Positions 54,077 through 63,499 of a stretch of DNA of 64,000 nt are shown in pieces; the stretch's first letter is position 1; each line of letters begins with the position of its first letter. The stretch comes from VXPW01 sp965115815. Lineage in GTDB: Bacteria; Pseudomonadota; Alphaproteobacteria; TMED109. The notes beneath the pieces are model-generated. The model was not told the origin of the DNA. It worked only from the letters and a program-made list of their open reading frames with translations, and did no database searches. Where the stretch lies: NCBI GenBank assembly GCA_965115815.1, contig OZ220465.1:3596001-3660000 (forward strand). Direction: 5' to 3'. The position numbers and the translations under genes are program-made.

Positions 54077-55459
54077 CCTAGTAGGAAAGAATTATTGGTT
54101 TGCTGGGTATAAGGACTTCAGTTTCGCCCGGGCGTCGGCCGTCGTGAACCGCCCATCGACGGTGCCGCCGGCCGCGTTGCGGCGCTCGACCCACGCCGCG
54201 GTCTCCCGCAGCAGGGTGGCGCGGTCGGGAAGGCGTCGTCGAAGACACGGTCGCGACCCCGCGCCGATTTCGATCGCGGCCCTGGGGAGCCCGCTTCCGT
54301 GCTTCGGCGGGTACCGAAACTCGAACCGCTTTCGCACCCGCAGGGCCTCCGGAGGTGCACAGGCTTCCTACCACGATGCGGGGCCGTGCGGGTTCCGGTG
54401 GTCCATGACCCGTACGATCTTCTTGCCGGGGATAGGATCCTCCGCGCGTTCCCGGAGGAACTGCGCCCCGTCCCGCGCCGTGCGTCGGTCGGAGACGTTC
54501 ACCGTACGCCAGGTTTCGTTGGGCGCGAACGCCAGGAAGAGATGGGCCGTACCGTTTCGCTCGTATTCGTAGTCGACAATTTCCGGCGGCCCGGGCCGCA
54601 CGGGGCGGGGAAGGCGGGGTTCCTTCGTCGGCTGCCGACGGGTCTCATCCCTGCAGACCCGAACCTCGTCTTCGGCAACCTCCCGCGGATCCGGGTCCCG
54701 CACCTCCTCCCTCGCCGCCACGAACGGCACGTTGCGGCTCGGGAGAAGGCACCCGTACGGCTTCAACCAAGGCGAGATCTCCTGTGGTTCCGAGTCCTCC
54801 GTACCGGTTCCTTCGAAAGGCTCTCGACGATCTCCCTCTCCATCCGACGACCGGCCCGCAGCTTCCGCGTCCCGCGGACACCACCCTCGGGCGGGGAAGA
54901 ACCGGCCAGAGCCACCCGCTTCGCCTCCTTCGCCCCGTCCCGGAGTTTCGGTCGACGGTTCTCCGGCTCCCGGCGGCGGAGGGCAGCCTCCAGACCCTCC
55001 AGAACGCAGCGCTTGCGCAGGCGCTCGACCGTCGAAGCGCCGATGCCCAGGGCGCGCGCGAGGTCCACATCCCGGAGGTTGCCGCCGTCGCGCCCTTCGT
55101 CCACCATCCGCAGAATCTCGCCCGACGCCGCCGCCAGGCGGCTCCGGTACCGTCGACGATCGCCTGGAGCTCCCGGCGCTCCGGCGCCGAAAGGCGCACT
55201 CGGTAGAGCTTCCTGCCCTGAGGGTGGGCCAGGATCCGCTCCGGTCCCCGCGCCGAACACCGGCAGGCAGGCTCGGTTCCCGGAAACCGGATCCGTCCGA
55301 TCCCCAAGAGAGCGTGGGCGCCGGCACGTTCGGCATCGGGTCGGTGGGGATGAACCAGAGAGCGCTGTACCGATCGGGCGCCCACGCGTGCCGACACGGA
55401 CCGACACGGAAATCTTGCCGGAATGCTATCGTCAGTTCAACGTTTCCGTGCTACTAGGG
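54077..55459 (-). mobile_element. IS630-family element, copy c, defective
   Basis: CCTAGTAG at the left end and its complement CTACTAGG at 55450-55457 mark the probable ends. The CTAG core fits the TA target of IS630. The left end lies inside the IS66-type fragment above. The right end is less certain because copy b is truncated there. Confidence 0.45.
54092..55220 (-). pseudogene. IS630-family transposase, copy c, frameshifted
   Basis: The N-terminus in successive frames reads YRVRLSAPERRELQAIVDG, ILRMVDEGRDGGNLRDVDLA and RALGIGASTVERLRKR (helix-turn-helix). The catalytic domain reads DEVRVCRDETRRQ (Asp replaced in CMDE to CRDE), FRYPPKHGSGLPRAAIEIGA and KLKSLYPANQ. Three or more frameshifts separate these parts. 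Non-functional. Confidence 0.82.
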
Positions 55460-55577
55460 GTGTTCTCGCTCCAGATCCCTGAGAAATCGCCGATTCCGGG
55501 CCGGAATCGACTGACGGCCGCGGAACCTGGGTTCAGGCCGAAAGTTCCGGGAAGAGACCGCTGCGTGCCGGCGCCGA

Positions 55578-56894
55578 TCAACGCAGGAACAGGAACCGCG
55601 CCGTACCGGGGATCAGGGTCTGCAGGAACCGCCGCAGCGCCCTCCTCCGGGACGAGAGAATCAGGACGCCGGCAAGGGTCCGCAAGCGGGGGCGGCCGCC
55701 CCCGGCTCCGAAGACCGAAGCGTGCAGCCGATCGATCTGTTCGGTCGCGCGGGTTCCGAGCTCCGATACCTCGGCGCGGCCGGTCACCGGTCGGGGTCCG
55801 AACGTGGCCCGGCCCCAGACCAGGAACGCGCGGTAGAAGTCGAGCGGATCGGTGCACTGCCTCGACGCCCGCCACAGCCTCCGGTCCGCGCCGGTGGGCA
55901 GCGCGTGCCGGAGGGTCAGCAGGATGCCGGCGGCGAGGATCGCCATCGGCACCGACACCAGCCCCCACAACCCCAGGCGCCGGGCCTGATGCCCGGCGTG
56001 CGCCTGCGCGCGCAGCCGATCGCGAAGCGCCGCGGCGTCCCGCATGCGTGGTTCGACGCGGGTGGCCGCAAGTACGGCTGTCTCCGGCCGGCCGAGTTCC
56101 GGATTCCAGTACGCGAGCGCCACGCCGTCGACATGGGTCACGTCTTCGGTTTCGAAGTGAATGTCCCAGGATTGCTGCAGGTGGGCCACGAGGCCGCGCT
56201 CCGTCTTCTCGGTTTCCGTCACCACCTCGGTGCGCAGCACCCGGTGCCCGGTGCGGGATTCCAGGTGGAATTCCGGCAGGTCGTCGGCGGTCAGACCGGC
56301 GGCGCGCAGCGTGACGGTCCGGCGCACCGTGTCGCCGTTGCGGATGTCGGCGAGGGCGCGGGACCAGGAGTCCCGGATCGCCACCTGCCGCGAGACGAGC
56401 CCTGCGTCTCCCGCCCACTCCGGGTCCGTCGGATGGACGACCAGGGTCTGTTCCGGATGAATGTCCTCGAATTCGAAGCTTCGCCGGCCGACCGGTTCGG
56501 CGATGCCGGTGGCGGTGATCGGCGGGATGACGAGGGTTCCGCTCCGCTCGGGCACCAGCGAAATCCGGATTTCATGGCTGTACTTCTGGCTGTCCAGCGT
56601 GCTGTAGCCGTCCTCGTCGACGATGTCCACTTTGCGAGTCCGGGCCTGTGCGAGCACGGTCGAGCGCGCGCCCTCGATGGCCGGAAGGCGGAACCGGACC
56701 CGCTTGAACGGATCGGCGGACACGAACTGCACGTGCAGGACGATCTCCCCGCCGACCCAGACGCCTGCGGTGGCCGCCGTCGGCGGATCCAGCGTGACGC
56801 GGAACCATCGGCGGTCGGACTCGTCGGCCGGTTGCGAGAATCCGGTCCCGCCGAGGGCGATCAGGCCCAGACCGAAGAGCACGCCCCGGATCAC
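55578..56894 (-). CDS. BatD-like protein
   Basis: 438 residues. A signal peptide (GVLFGLGLIALGGTGFSQ) precedes a periplasmic beta-rich domain (VWVGGEIVLHVQFVSADPFK, GTLVIPPITATGIAEPVG). A membrane helix near residue 300 (LWGLVSVPMAILAAGILLTL) and a cytoplasmic helical tail follow. This is the plan of the BatD (aerotolerance) family. The GTG start overlaps the TPR gene stop by 4 nt. It is the last gene of the seven-gene operon. It is thought to act with the von Willebrand proteins and MoxR in envelope stress or metalloprotein maturation. Confidence 0.82.
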   Translation of the reverse strand: MIRGVLFGLGLIALGGTGFSQPADESDRRWFRVTLDPPTAATAGVWVGGEIVLHVQFVSADPFKRVRFRLPAIEGARSTVLAQARTRKVDIVDEDGYSTLDSQKYSHEIRISLVPERSGTLVIPPITATGIAEPVGRRSFEFEDIHPEQTLVVHPTDPEWAGDAGLVSRQVAIRDSWSRALADIRNGDTVRRTVTLRAAGLTADDLPEFHLESRTGHRVLRTEVVTETEKTERGLVAHLQQSWDIHFETEDVTHVDGVALAYWNPELGRPETAVLAATRVEPRMRDAAALRDRLRAQAHAGHQARRLGLWGLVSVPMAILAAGILLTLRHALPTGADRRLWRASRQCTDPLDFYRAFLVWGRATFGPRPVTGRAEVSELGTRATEQIDRLHASVFGAGGGRPRLRTLAGVLILSSRRRALRRFLQTLIPGTARFLFLR

Positions 56895-57697
56895 TCGCCG
56901 ACTCGCGCGATTCGCGTCTCGTAGGCGGACTGCAGCCGGGCGCGCAGGACCTTCTCAGGATCGTCGCGGATCCGCCGGAGCAACACCTCGGCGGGATGCG
57001 TGCTGGACCGGGGCTTGAGGTCGACGGTGCCCACCACCCGGTGGTTGGCGGGGCCGCGGTCGTCGTCCGCCCGGCCGATGGCCGCGGCACTTCCGACCTG
57101 CCCCGTCGTGGCGGTCGGCTTGGGCCGCTCGGCCGCCTCGCTGTCCGCGGTCTCGTCGGTGTCGTTCGTGTTGCCGGCCGTTTCGCTCTGCGGGGAATCG
57201 GCCGCCTGCGCCTGGTTCGACAAACCTTCCTGGGCTTCCGTGACCCGGTGCTCCCCGGAGTCGTTCGGGGCGGGTTCCGGGGCGGGTTCCGGGGCGGGCG
57301 CACGGTCCTGTGCCCGGAGAAGCTGCCGGACCAGTGCGAGATTGTGGCGCGCATCCGCATGGTCGGGGTCGAATCGCAAGACTCGCTCGTAGGCGGCGGC
57401 GGCATTGGGCCAGTCGCGCAGGCGGACATGGCTGTTGCCCTGGTTGTAGAGGGCCGGCACCGTCTCTTCGGCCGCGAACTCGCGCAGCGCCTGGGCATGG
57501 CGGCCGGCCCGGTACGCGGCCACGCCCCGCCACGCGGGATCCCGGAAGAACAGGAGCGCAAGGTCCGGCCGACGGTCCTGCAGGTATCCGACCGCGAGCT
57601 CGAAATCGGTCGGCACCCGGTCGATGCGCGGCCACAGCCACGATCCCGCCGCCGTGACCGCCACGACTGCGCCCCAGCCCAGCCGGCGCCAGGTCAT
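56891..57697 (-). CDS. TPR protein, BatC/BatE-like
   Basis: 268 residues: an N-terminal anchor (LGWGAVVAVTAAGSWLWP), tetratricopeptide repeats (FELAVGYLQDRRPDLALLFF, then ALYNQGNSHVRLRDWPNAAA AYERVLRFDPDHADARHNLA), and a Glu/Pro/Ala-rich linker. A conserved C-terminal helix region (PAEVLLRRIRDDPEKVLRAR) is typical of Bat operon TPR proteins. ATG overlaps the stop of the preceding VWA gene (ATGA). Confidence 0.85.
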   Translation of the reverse strand: MTWRRLGWGAVVAVTAAGSWLWPRIDRVPTDFELAVGYLQDRRPDLALLFFRDPAWRGVAAYRAGRHAQALREFAAEETVPALYNQGNSHVRLRDWPNAAAAYERVLRFDPDHADARHNLALVRQLLRAQDRAPAPEPAPEPAPNDSGEHRVTEAQEGLSNQAQAADSPQSETAGNTNDTDETADSEAAERPKPTATTGQVGSAAAIGRADDDRGPANHRVVGTVDLKPRSSTHPAEVLLRRIRDDPEKVLRARLQSAYETRIARVGE

Positions 57698-58551
57698 GCG
57701 GACCGGATCCGTCGGAAAAAGAACAGCCACAGACCGGCACCGGCGGCGATCAGCCAAGGGGCGGCGGCAAGATCGGTCGCATCGTCGCGATCCCGGAGGG
57801 TGTCGGCGACCCGGCGGTCGAGGTCGTCGACGATACCGTCGAGGGTGCCGGCATCGGCCAGCCGGGCGCCGAGGCCGGCGGCATAGGGCTTCCATGCCGC
57901 GTCGTTGCGGTCGTGCACCACCACCGCCCGCAGCCAGTCCCCGGCCGCGGCACCCCGCGCCGCCGGCACGGTTCCACCGGTGATCAGCACCGACTGTCCG
58001 ACGACCATGCCGGCCCGGGCCAGCAGGGATTCGGCATGGGTGACGGCCATTCCCGGGGCGCGTCCGGAGACCGGCATGACTCCCGGCCCGATCACCTGCA
58101 GGTAGCGATCCAGATGCGCCCGGTCGGTGGTGAACGGCACCACGCCGAACGCCTCCCCGGTGGCAGCCACCACGGCTGTCGGGACGTCCGGAGCGGCGTC
58201 GAGCAGCCGGTAGGCGAGCAGCCGCTGGCGCTCGACCTCCCCGTGGGTGCCCAGATCCAGGGCGATCACGCGGCCGACGAGATTGCCGGCGGCGGGCGGG
58301 CCCGGAAAGTCGAGGACGGGGCGGGCCAAGGCGAGAACCAGCAGGGCCCACAAGGTGCACCAGAATCCGACCGGCCGCCGCCGGAGGGCCACCACCCGTC
58401 CGGCCATGAAGGACCGCATCTTCGGGTCGACGATCCGGTTCCAGTGGCCGGGCAGGTCCGGGCCCGCCGCGCCGCGTCCGAACCGGAGCCAGACCGCCAA
58501 GCCGGCGGCCGGCAGCAGCAGGAGCAGCGCAAACGGCTGGGCCAGCGTCAT
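57694..58551 (-). CDS. BatB-like VWA-fold membrane protein lacking the metal site
   Basis: 285 residues: N-terminal helix (FALLLLLPAAGLAVWLRF), second helix (FWCTLWALLVLALARPVLDF), a VWA-like domain and a C-terminal helix (LIAAGAGLWLFFFRRIRS). Where the metal-ion-dependent adhesion site should start with DxSxS it reads ALDLGTHGE, so metal binding is probably lost. ATGA overlap with the batA-like gene. It probably acts as a structural partner of BatA. Confidence 0.8.
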   Translation of the reverse strand: MTLAQPFALLLLLPAAGLAVWLRFGRGAAGPDLPGHWNRIVDPKMRSFMAGRVVALRRRPVGFWCTLWALLVLALARPVLDFPGPPAAGNLVGRVIALDLGTHGEVERQRLLAYRLLDAAPDVPTAVVAATGEAFGVVPFTTDRAHLDRYLQVIGPGVMPVSGRAPGMAVTHAESLLARAGMVVGQSVLITGGTVPAARGAAAGDWLRAVVVHDRNDAAWKPYAAGLGARLADAGTLDGIVDDLDRRVADTLRDRDDATDLAAAPWLIAAGAGLWLFFFRRIRSA

Positions 58552-59483
58552 GCGCTGCGGAGATCCTGCACGATCAGCGCGCCCAGCACCAGAAGCGTCA
58601 GAGCCACGGCGTGGAGCGACCAGTCGCGTATGATGTGGGTCTCTTCTTCCGGCCGCCGGGCCGGCTCGAGTTCATGGATCGCGCGCGAGGTGGCGGCCAG
58701 GTCGGTCGCGGTCTTCGCCCAGAAGAATCGCCCGTCGGTGTGATCCGCGATGGTTCGGAGGATCTCGGCGCCGTCGGCTTCGATCGCGGACGCGAATCCG
58801 ATGGTGTGAATGCGGATGCCGTGCCGGGCCGCCAGCTCGGCCGCGTCGGAGCCGGTCAGTTCGCCGGAATTGTCTTCGCCGTCGGACAGCAGCACCAGCA
58901 CTCGGTTGGCTGCCGGTCCCGCCGGGAAAGTCTTGATCGCCAGCCCGATTGCCCGTCCGAGATCGGTGCGGTGCCCGGGCAGGCCGATGGCCAGTTCGTC
59001 GAGGATTGCCACGATGGCCTCGACATCGTAGCTCAGGGGCGAAACCAGGTACGCTTCGTGGCCGTAGGCGATCAGCCCCACCCGATCGCCCCGGCGCTGC
59101 CGGATGAACTCCCGGAGCCGTTCCCGCACCGCCACGTGACGGGGCGCGCTGGTGCCGCCCACGACCATGTCCTCCTGTTCCATGCTGGCCGACAGGTCGA
59201 CCGCCACCATCAGATCGCGCCCGGTCGGGGTCAGGAGCTCGGATTCGCGGCTGTACGGTCCGGCCAGCGCCAAGACAAGCAGCAACCATCCCAGGGTCTT
59301 GAGGCCGGCGTCTGCCAGCCGTAGGGGCCGGTGCCGACCTTGGGCGGAGAGGCCCGAGAACAGTCTGCGGACGGGCACCGGCACCGGCAGTGCGGCCCGG
59401 GCGGCGGCGGCCGGCAGGAGGCGCCAGGCCAGAACCGGCAGCGGTAGCAGTGCCAACGCCCAGGGCCGCAGCAGTTCGATCAC
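58548..59483 (-). CDS. BatA-like VWA-domain membrane protein
   Basis: 311 residues from GTG 59483 (GTGA overlap with the DUF4381 gene). Two N-terminal helices (LLRPWALALLPLPVLAWRLL, LKTLGWLLLVLALAGPYS) are followed by a complete VWA domain. The metal site is VAVDLSASM (DxSxS), the Thr is in GHRTDLGRA, and the Asp is in LLSDGEDNSG. A C-terminal helix anchors it. The domain faces the periplasm in the family model. Confidence 0.88.
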   Translation of the reverse strand: MIELLRPWALALLPLPVLAWRLLPAAAARAALPVPVPVRRLFSGLSAQGRHRPLRLADAGLKTLGWLLLVLALAGPYSRESELLTPTGRDLMVAVDLSASMEQEDMVVGGTSAPRHVAVRERLREFIRQRRGDRVGLIAYGHEAYLVSPLSYDVEAIVAILDELAIGLPGHRTDLGRAIGLAIKTFPAGPAANRVLVLLSDGEDNSGELTGSDAAELAARHGIRIHTIGFASAIEADGAEILRTIADHTDGRFFWAKTATDLAATSRAIHELEPARRPEEETHIIRDWSLHAVALTLLVLGALIVQDLRSA

Positions 59484-59851
59484 CGACCCAGTTCCGCGTG
59501 CAGGAACTCGATGAATGCGGTCCGCTCCGGTCCGGATACCGTATCCGGATGACGGTAGACGAAACGGGGCAGGGGCCGGGGGTGCCGCACCCGGCCGGCC
59601 CGAGTGGCGGCGAAGGCGAGCAGCAGCGACCACTGCACGGAGCGGTCGTCGGTGGCGGCAATCCGGGCGAGTTCGGCGCGCGCCTGACGCCGTCGGCACC
59701 GGCGCAGGCCGGCCCGGATCAGGACCAGGACGCCGGCCACGACGGCAAGACCCGCCAGTGGCCACAGCGTGAAGGCGAGCGGCGCGGCGTCGGCGAGACC
59801 TGCGGGCAGGTGAATGTCGCGCATCTCGGCCAGCACCGTGGCTTCGTTCAT
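59480..59851 (-). CDS. DUF4381 membrane protein
   Basis: 123 residues with one central helix (FTLWPLAGLAVVAGVLVLIR), a basic stretch, and a C-terminal cytoplasmic part (SLLLAFAATRAGR, ERTAFIEFLHAELGR). It fits DUF4381, found between DUF58 and VWA genes in Bat operons. ATGA overlap with the DUF58 gene. Confidence 0.8.
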   Translation of the reverse strand: MNEATVLAEMRDIHLPAGLADAAPLAFTLWPLAGLAVVAGVLVLIRAGLRRCRRRQARAELARIAATDDRSVQWSLLLAFAATRAGRVRHPRPLPRFVYRHPDTVSGPERTAFIEFLHAELGR

Positions 59852-60768
59852 TGTCCGTCGCCGGGTGGCAGGAAGCGGCTGCCGACGACTTCGGTAATCC
59901 GCCAGCCGTCCCGGAGCAGGGCGTGGCGGAAGGAGCGCTGCAGTTCCCGGACAACGGGCGGATGCCGGGTCGCCGTCGAGGTCGAGACCGTCGCCATCCG
60001 GCGCACCGGGTCGCCGGCGGCCCGGTAGGGGTAGCGTCCGGCGGGAAGCGGGCGGCGCAGCATCGGATCCTCGACGATGACGGCGCGGAACTGTCGGAAG
60101 GGGGTCAGTTCGCGGACCTTGGCGATCAGGGCCGGAGGAAGGTCGCCGAAATCGCTGAACACGCAGATCTCGTCTCCCGACCGCAGCAGTCCGCTCGCGG
60201 TGTCGACCGCGGCGGCCAGCGCATCCCCGCCGTCGGAACCGGCGCGGGCGAGCGCGGCCCGGTAGCTGTCCTCAAGGTGCTTCAGCAGGAACAGGACGTG
60301 GCTCCGGCCGCGCCGCGGGCGCACCAGCACTTGGTCGGGCACCAGGACGGCGCCGACCGGTTCCTGGAGTACGAACGCCTCCCAGGCCATGCGGGCCGCC
60401 AGCAGTCCGGCGGTCTTGGCCATGGGCCGCACCTCGGTACCGAACATCAGGTGCGGCCGAAAGTCGACAATCAGCATCCTCGCCAAGTGCGATTCAGCCA
60501 CAAACCGCTTCATCTGCGCGCGTCCCGTGCGCGCGGTGGCGCGCCAGTCCATCCAGCGGATGTCGTCGCCGGGCACGTACGGACCGATGCTGTCCAGGTC
60601 CAGGCCCTGCGCCCGGCGGCGTCCGGGACGCAGGCCGGTCGGGAAGCGTTCGCCCGGCCGCAGCCGGCCGCGCACGCGGCGCGGCCGCATCGCCATCATC
60701 TCGTGCAGGGTCAGCGCGGCCGGATCCGTCGAATCGGACGGGGATGCCCGTGCACGGTTAGACCACAC
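59848..60768 (-). CDS. DUF58 protein
   Basis: 306 residues, start GTG 60768 overlapping the moxR stop by 11 nt. Characteristic DUF58 block: GLDLDSIGPYVPGDDIRWMD followed by WRATARTGRAQMKRFVAE. A VWA-like strand follows (MLIVDFRPHLMFGT). It is cytosolic in this form and the usual partner of MoxR ATPases. Confidence 0.88.
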   Translation of the reverse strand: MWSNRARASPSDSTDPAALTLHEMMAMRPRRVRGRLRPGERFPTGLRPGRRRAQGLDLDSIGPYVPGDDIRWMDWRATARTGRAQMKRFVAESHLARMLIVDFRPHLMFGTEVRPMAKTAGLLAARMAWEAFVLQEPVGAVLVPDQVLVRPRRGRSHVLFLLKHLEDSYRAALARAGSDGGDALAAAVDTASGLLRSGDEICVFSDFGDLPPALIAKVRELTPFRQFRAVIVEDPMLRRPLPAGRYPYRAAGDPVRRMATVSTSTATRHPPVVRELQRSFRHALLRDGWRITEVVGSRFLPPGDGQ

Positions 60769-61723
60769 GGACCTGATCCAGCAGGTTCCGGACCACCTGA
60801 TCGGGCGTCACGCCGTCCGCTTCGGCGCGATAGGTCAGCCCCATGCGGTGGCGCAGAACATCGGGAACGAGTGCGCTGATGTCCTCCGGCAGCACGTGGT
60901 CGCGTTCGAGCAGCCAGGCGTGCGCCTGGGCCGTGCGGGCGAGCGACACCGACCCGCGCGGGCTCACCGGGTGGGACAGGTGCTCGCCGACGCCGTCGAG
61001 ACGCTGCGGGTCGCCCCGGGTGCCGGACATCAGGCGGACGATGTAGTCGCGGATGGGATCCGACAGATGCACGTCGAGCACCCGTCGCCGCGCCTCCGCC
61101 AGGTCCGCCTTCGATACCGGCGGCGGCTCCTGGGCCGGCGTCAGGGCATCGACCGCTTCCTGCAGGACCAGATCCAGGATCCTGCGCTCGGTGGCGAGGT
61201 CCGGATAGTCCACCGTCACGTGCAGAAGGAAGCGATCGAGCTGGGCCTGCGGCAGTTCCCAAGTGCCCTCGTGCTCGATCGGGTTCTGGGTCGCGATGAC
61301 GAAGAACGGAGGATCGAGACCGAAACTCCGGGTGCCGCTGGTCACCTGCCGTTCCTCCATCGCTTCGAGCAGCGCCGACTGGACCTTGGCCGGCGCCCGA
61401 TTGATCTCGTCCGCGAGAATGAAGTTTCCGAAGATCGGACCGGGCTGGAAGTCGAACCGTTGTTCGCGGGCGTCGTAGATCGACGACCCGGTCAGATCGG
61501 AAGGGAGCAGGTCGGGCGTGAACTGGATGCGGCTGAATCTGCCTTCCAAGCCGCCCGCGAGAAGCCGCGCGATGCGGGTCTTCGCCAGCCCCGGAGCGCC
61601 TTCCAGCAGCACGTGACCGTCGGCCAGCAGCCCGATCAGCAGTTTGCGCACGGTGGGGTCTTGGCCGACCATGCCGGCTTCAAGGCGGCGTCGCAGGTTG
61701 AGGAACTGGGAACGAACAGGCAC
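60758..61723 (-). CDS. MoxR-family AAA+ ATPase
   Basis: 321 residues from GTG 61723, preceded by GGAGTGGG. Walker A GAPGLAKT is at residues 42-49, Walker B FILADEINRAPAKVQSALLE near 107, and sensor 1 IATQNPIEHEG near 150. The lid domain ends TYRAEADGVTPDQVVRNLLD. MoxR proteins act as chaperone-like ATPases, often with VWA-domain partners. Together with DUF58, DUF4381 and BatA-D homologues downstream it forms a complete operon whose genes overlap. Confidence 0.92.
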   Translation of the reverse strand: MPVRSQFLNLRRRLEAGMVGQDPTVRKLLIGLLADGHVLLEGAPGLAKTRIARLLAGGLEGRFSRIQFTPDLLPSDLTGSSIYDAREQRFDFQPGPIFGNFILADEINRAPAKVQSALLEAMEERQVTSGTRSFGLDPPFFVIATQNPIEHEGTWELPQAQLDRFLLHVTVDYPDLATERRILDLVLQEAVDALTPAQEPPPVSKADLAEARRRVLDVHLSDPIRDYIVRLMSGTRGDPQRLDGVGEHLSHPVSPRGSVSLARTAQAHAWLLERDHVLPEDISALVPDVLRHRMGLTYRAEADGVTPDQVVRNLLDQVRVV

Positions 61724-62194
61724 GGGATTCCCACTCCGGATTTCGCATCCTTCTGGCGTCGGTGCGGCGGCGTGGCTTCCCGGACCGGACACGGCGCCCG
61801 CACGGACGGGCTTCGTTGCAGAGCAGCATGACGCGCTCCGGCCGGCCGGTCCACCCGGACCGGATCCGCACATCTCCGGCCCCACCTGTCGACGCGGTCC
61901 GGCGCGGATTCGCGATCGCCGCGTCCGCTGGCGGAAGGGGCCGCCCGGCATCTTCCGGCCGAAGTGGTAGGCCGGAAGCCGCCGGAGTGCGGTGGCGGAG
62001 GTACAGGTTCCCGGACCGCGGATCGGCGCGCGCGATCCGGCGCAGTTGGCGGTGGGAGAGCACCGCGGATGCCGATTCTGATGCACGCTGGCGAGGCCCT
62101 GCGTACCCATGTGCGGATCCGCCTGAGGGGAATCGCACGCTTGAACCCGGCCATTCCCGTCACTCCCATGCACGGATCCCCCCCCGACGTCGGG
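61724..62194. other. Upstream region of the moxR operon, no gene seen
   Basis: The operon promoter should lie here. Open frames are low-complexity. Two weak matches to the repeat described next occur at about 62081 and 62134, in step with its period. Confidence 0.4.
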
Positions 62195-62380
62195 CGTGCA
62201 ACCTCGCGCGCGGGCCTGTAGGGTTGACGCTCCGCCAAGGTGCGTCAGAAGTCCCGTGCAACCGTGCGCGCGGACCTGAGCCGTCTTCCGGACGTCCGCC
62301 CAGGAGCCGCCATGCAACCTCGCGCGCGCGGGCCTGTACTCATTCGGCGGCTGGAGCTCGTCGATCAGGACCGTGCAACC
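62195..62380. repeat. Spaced direct repeats, CRISPR-like relic
   Basis: Three imperfect copies of CGTGCAACCTCGCGCGCGGG (continuing CCTGTA) start at 62195, 62255 and 62311. A partial fourth (CGTGCAACC) is at 62372. Repeat length is 26-28 bp, intervening unique sequences are 34, 30 and 33 bp, and the period is 56-61 bp. There are no cas genes in the window. The fourth repeat breaks off at an IS5 fragment. It could also be a regulatory repeat upstream of moxR. Confidence 0.35.
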
Positions 62381-62429
62381 TTCGAAGAACTCGAATCGAG
62401 GCCCGACGGCCAAGCCCTCCAGGTTCGCG

Positions 62430-62642
62430 GCCATCCGCATCGAACTCGCGCCGCGTGCATTCCTGCTCGGCCACGTACACGATGGCGTTGAGAACCGACA
62501 GATTGCTGAGCGAGACCTTGCCGCGGTGCTGCGGAAAGACATGAGCGATACGCTCGCACTGGACTTTGCGTGAGCTCCATGACCGGGATCCCCTCCACGA
62601 ACAGGGAGCCAGCGTATTTCGCATGTTGATTTAACATGCCCG
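62430..62642 (-). pseudogene. IS5-family transposase, N-terminal fragment with one end
   Basis: From ATG 62580 the frame reads MELTQSPVRAYRSCL. In the next frame RIAHVFPQHRGKVSLSNLSV and LNAIVYVAEQECTRREF match the IS5 element at 3215-3978. The inverted repeat near 62642 (GGGCATGTTAAATC on the complement) resembles its end. The remainder of the element is absent. Confidence 0.75.
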
Positions 62643-62768
62643 GATGATTCAATCTTCAGTGTTTTCTATTGTTCCCGGCCGGTGTATCATCTTCTGTAAA
62701 TGCCCGTCAAACCTCGACGCCGACAGTACCGGCGATTGACCGGTGACCCGGTTCGCAACCATCCCGCT

Positions 62769-63044
62769 TCAGGGAAGCCGGATCAGGAAGCCGAGAACCG
62801 CGAAGCCGAGGGCGATCAGCCCGGCGGTAAGGCCGAACTGCCACCATCCCCAACGTGCTGCCCGATCCGCCGCGTCCGCCTGACGCTGGGCCGCTTCGGC
62901 GTTCAAGTTGGCAATGTCCCGCGTCATCGCGGCGTTCCGGTCGGCAATGTCCCGCGCCAAGGCTGACATATCCGCGCGATACTCCGCTTGCATGGTCTTG
63001 ATTCGCTCCTCCAGCCGGACGAGCCTTGCCCCCTGATTGTCCAT
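62769..63044 (-). CDS. Small coiled-coil protein with C-terminal membrane anchor
   Basis: 91 residues from ATG 63044. An N-terminal amphipathic coiled coil (LVRLEERIKTMQAEYRADMS, RDIANLNAEAAQRQADA) is followed by one or two hydrophobic stretches (WWQFGLTAGLIALGFAVLGF) and LIRLP at the end. Such tail-anchored small proteins are common near phage or mobile DNA but have no defined role. Stands alone between relics. Confidence 0.6.
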   Translation of the reverse strand: MDNQGARLVRLEERIKTMQAEYRADMSALARDIADRNAAMTRDIANLNAEAAQRQADAADRAARWGWWQFGLTAGLIALGFAVLGFLIRLP

Positions 63045-63480
63045 TCCCGATTCTATCGCGCCGCGACGGTACCGGCAAGGAACGCCGGCGGTACTGTGGT
63101 TCCTGAACGTGAGGGTCCGTTCCTGCCACCGGGCACGCGGGGCGCCGGGCGGGAGAATCGCGGCCGAGTCCCTCCTGCCCGACGATTCGATTGTCGTCTG
63201 ACGGATCCCGGGTCCGGTTTGCCGTCTGGCCGGATGTTCGGTCCGGAAGCAGCACCTCTGCCTCTTGCCCCGGGCACGCTACCACTGCCGCAGCGCCAAG
63301 AACCAGAATCAGCGGGGTCAGCGGTACCCCCGGGATCGAAAACAAGGCTTTCGCCCTCGGCCCGCACGTCACCCAAGCAACCGGCTTCGCTGCCCGGATT
63401 CCGGAGCCTCGAAAAACGGCCCGTCTGGAATCTCGCCAGCGCGCGAAACGCACTCGGTCCGCCGACCACGGCCCGTCTTC
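63045..63480. other. No confident gene
   Basis: A minus-strand frame contains one hydrophobic stretch (LTPLILVLGAAAVVACPGQ), but it runs out of frame into the coiled-coil gene and shows no other support. Otherwise there is nothing recognisable. Confidence 0.35.
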
Positions 63481-63499
63481 TGCGCTGACCGACCCGGAA

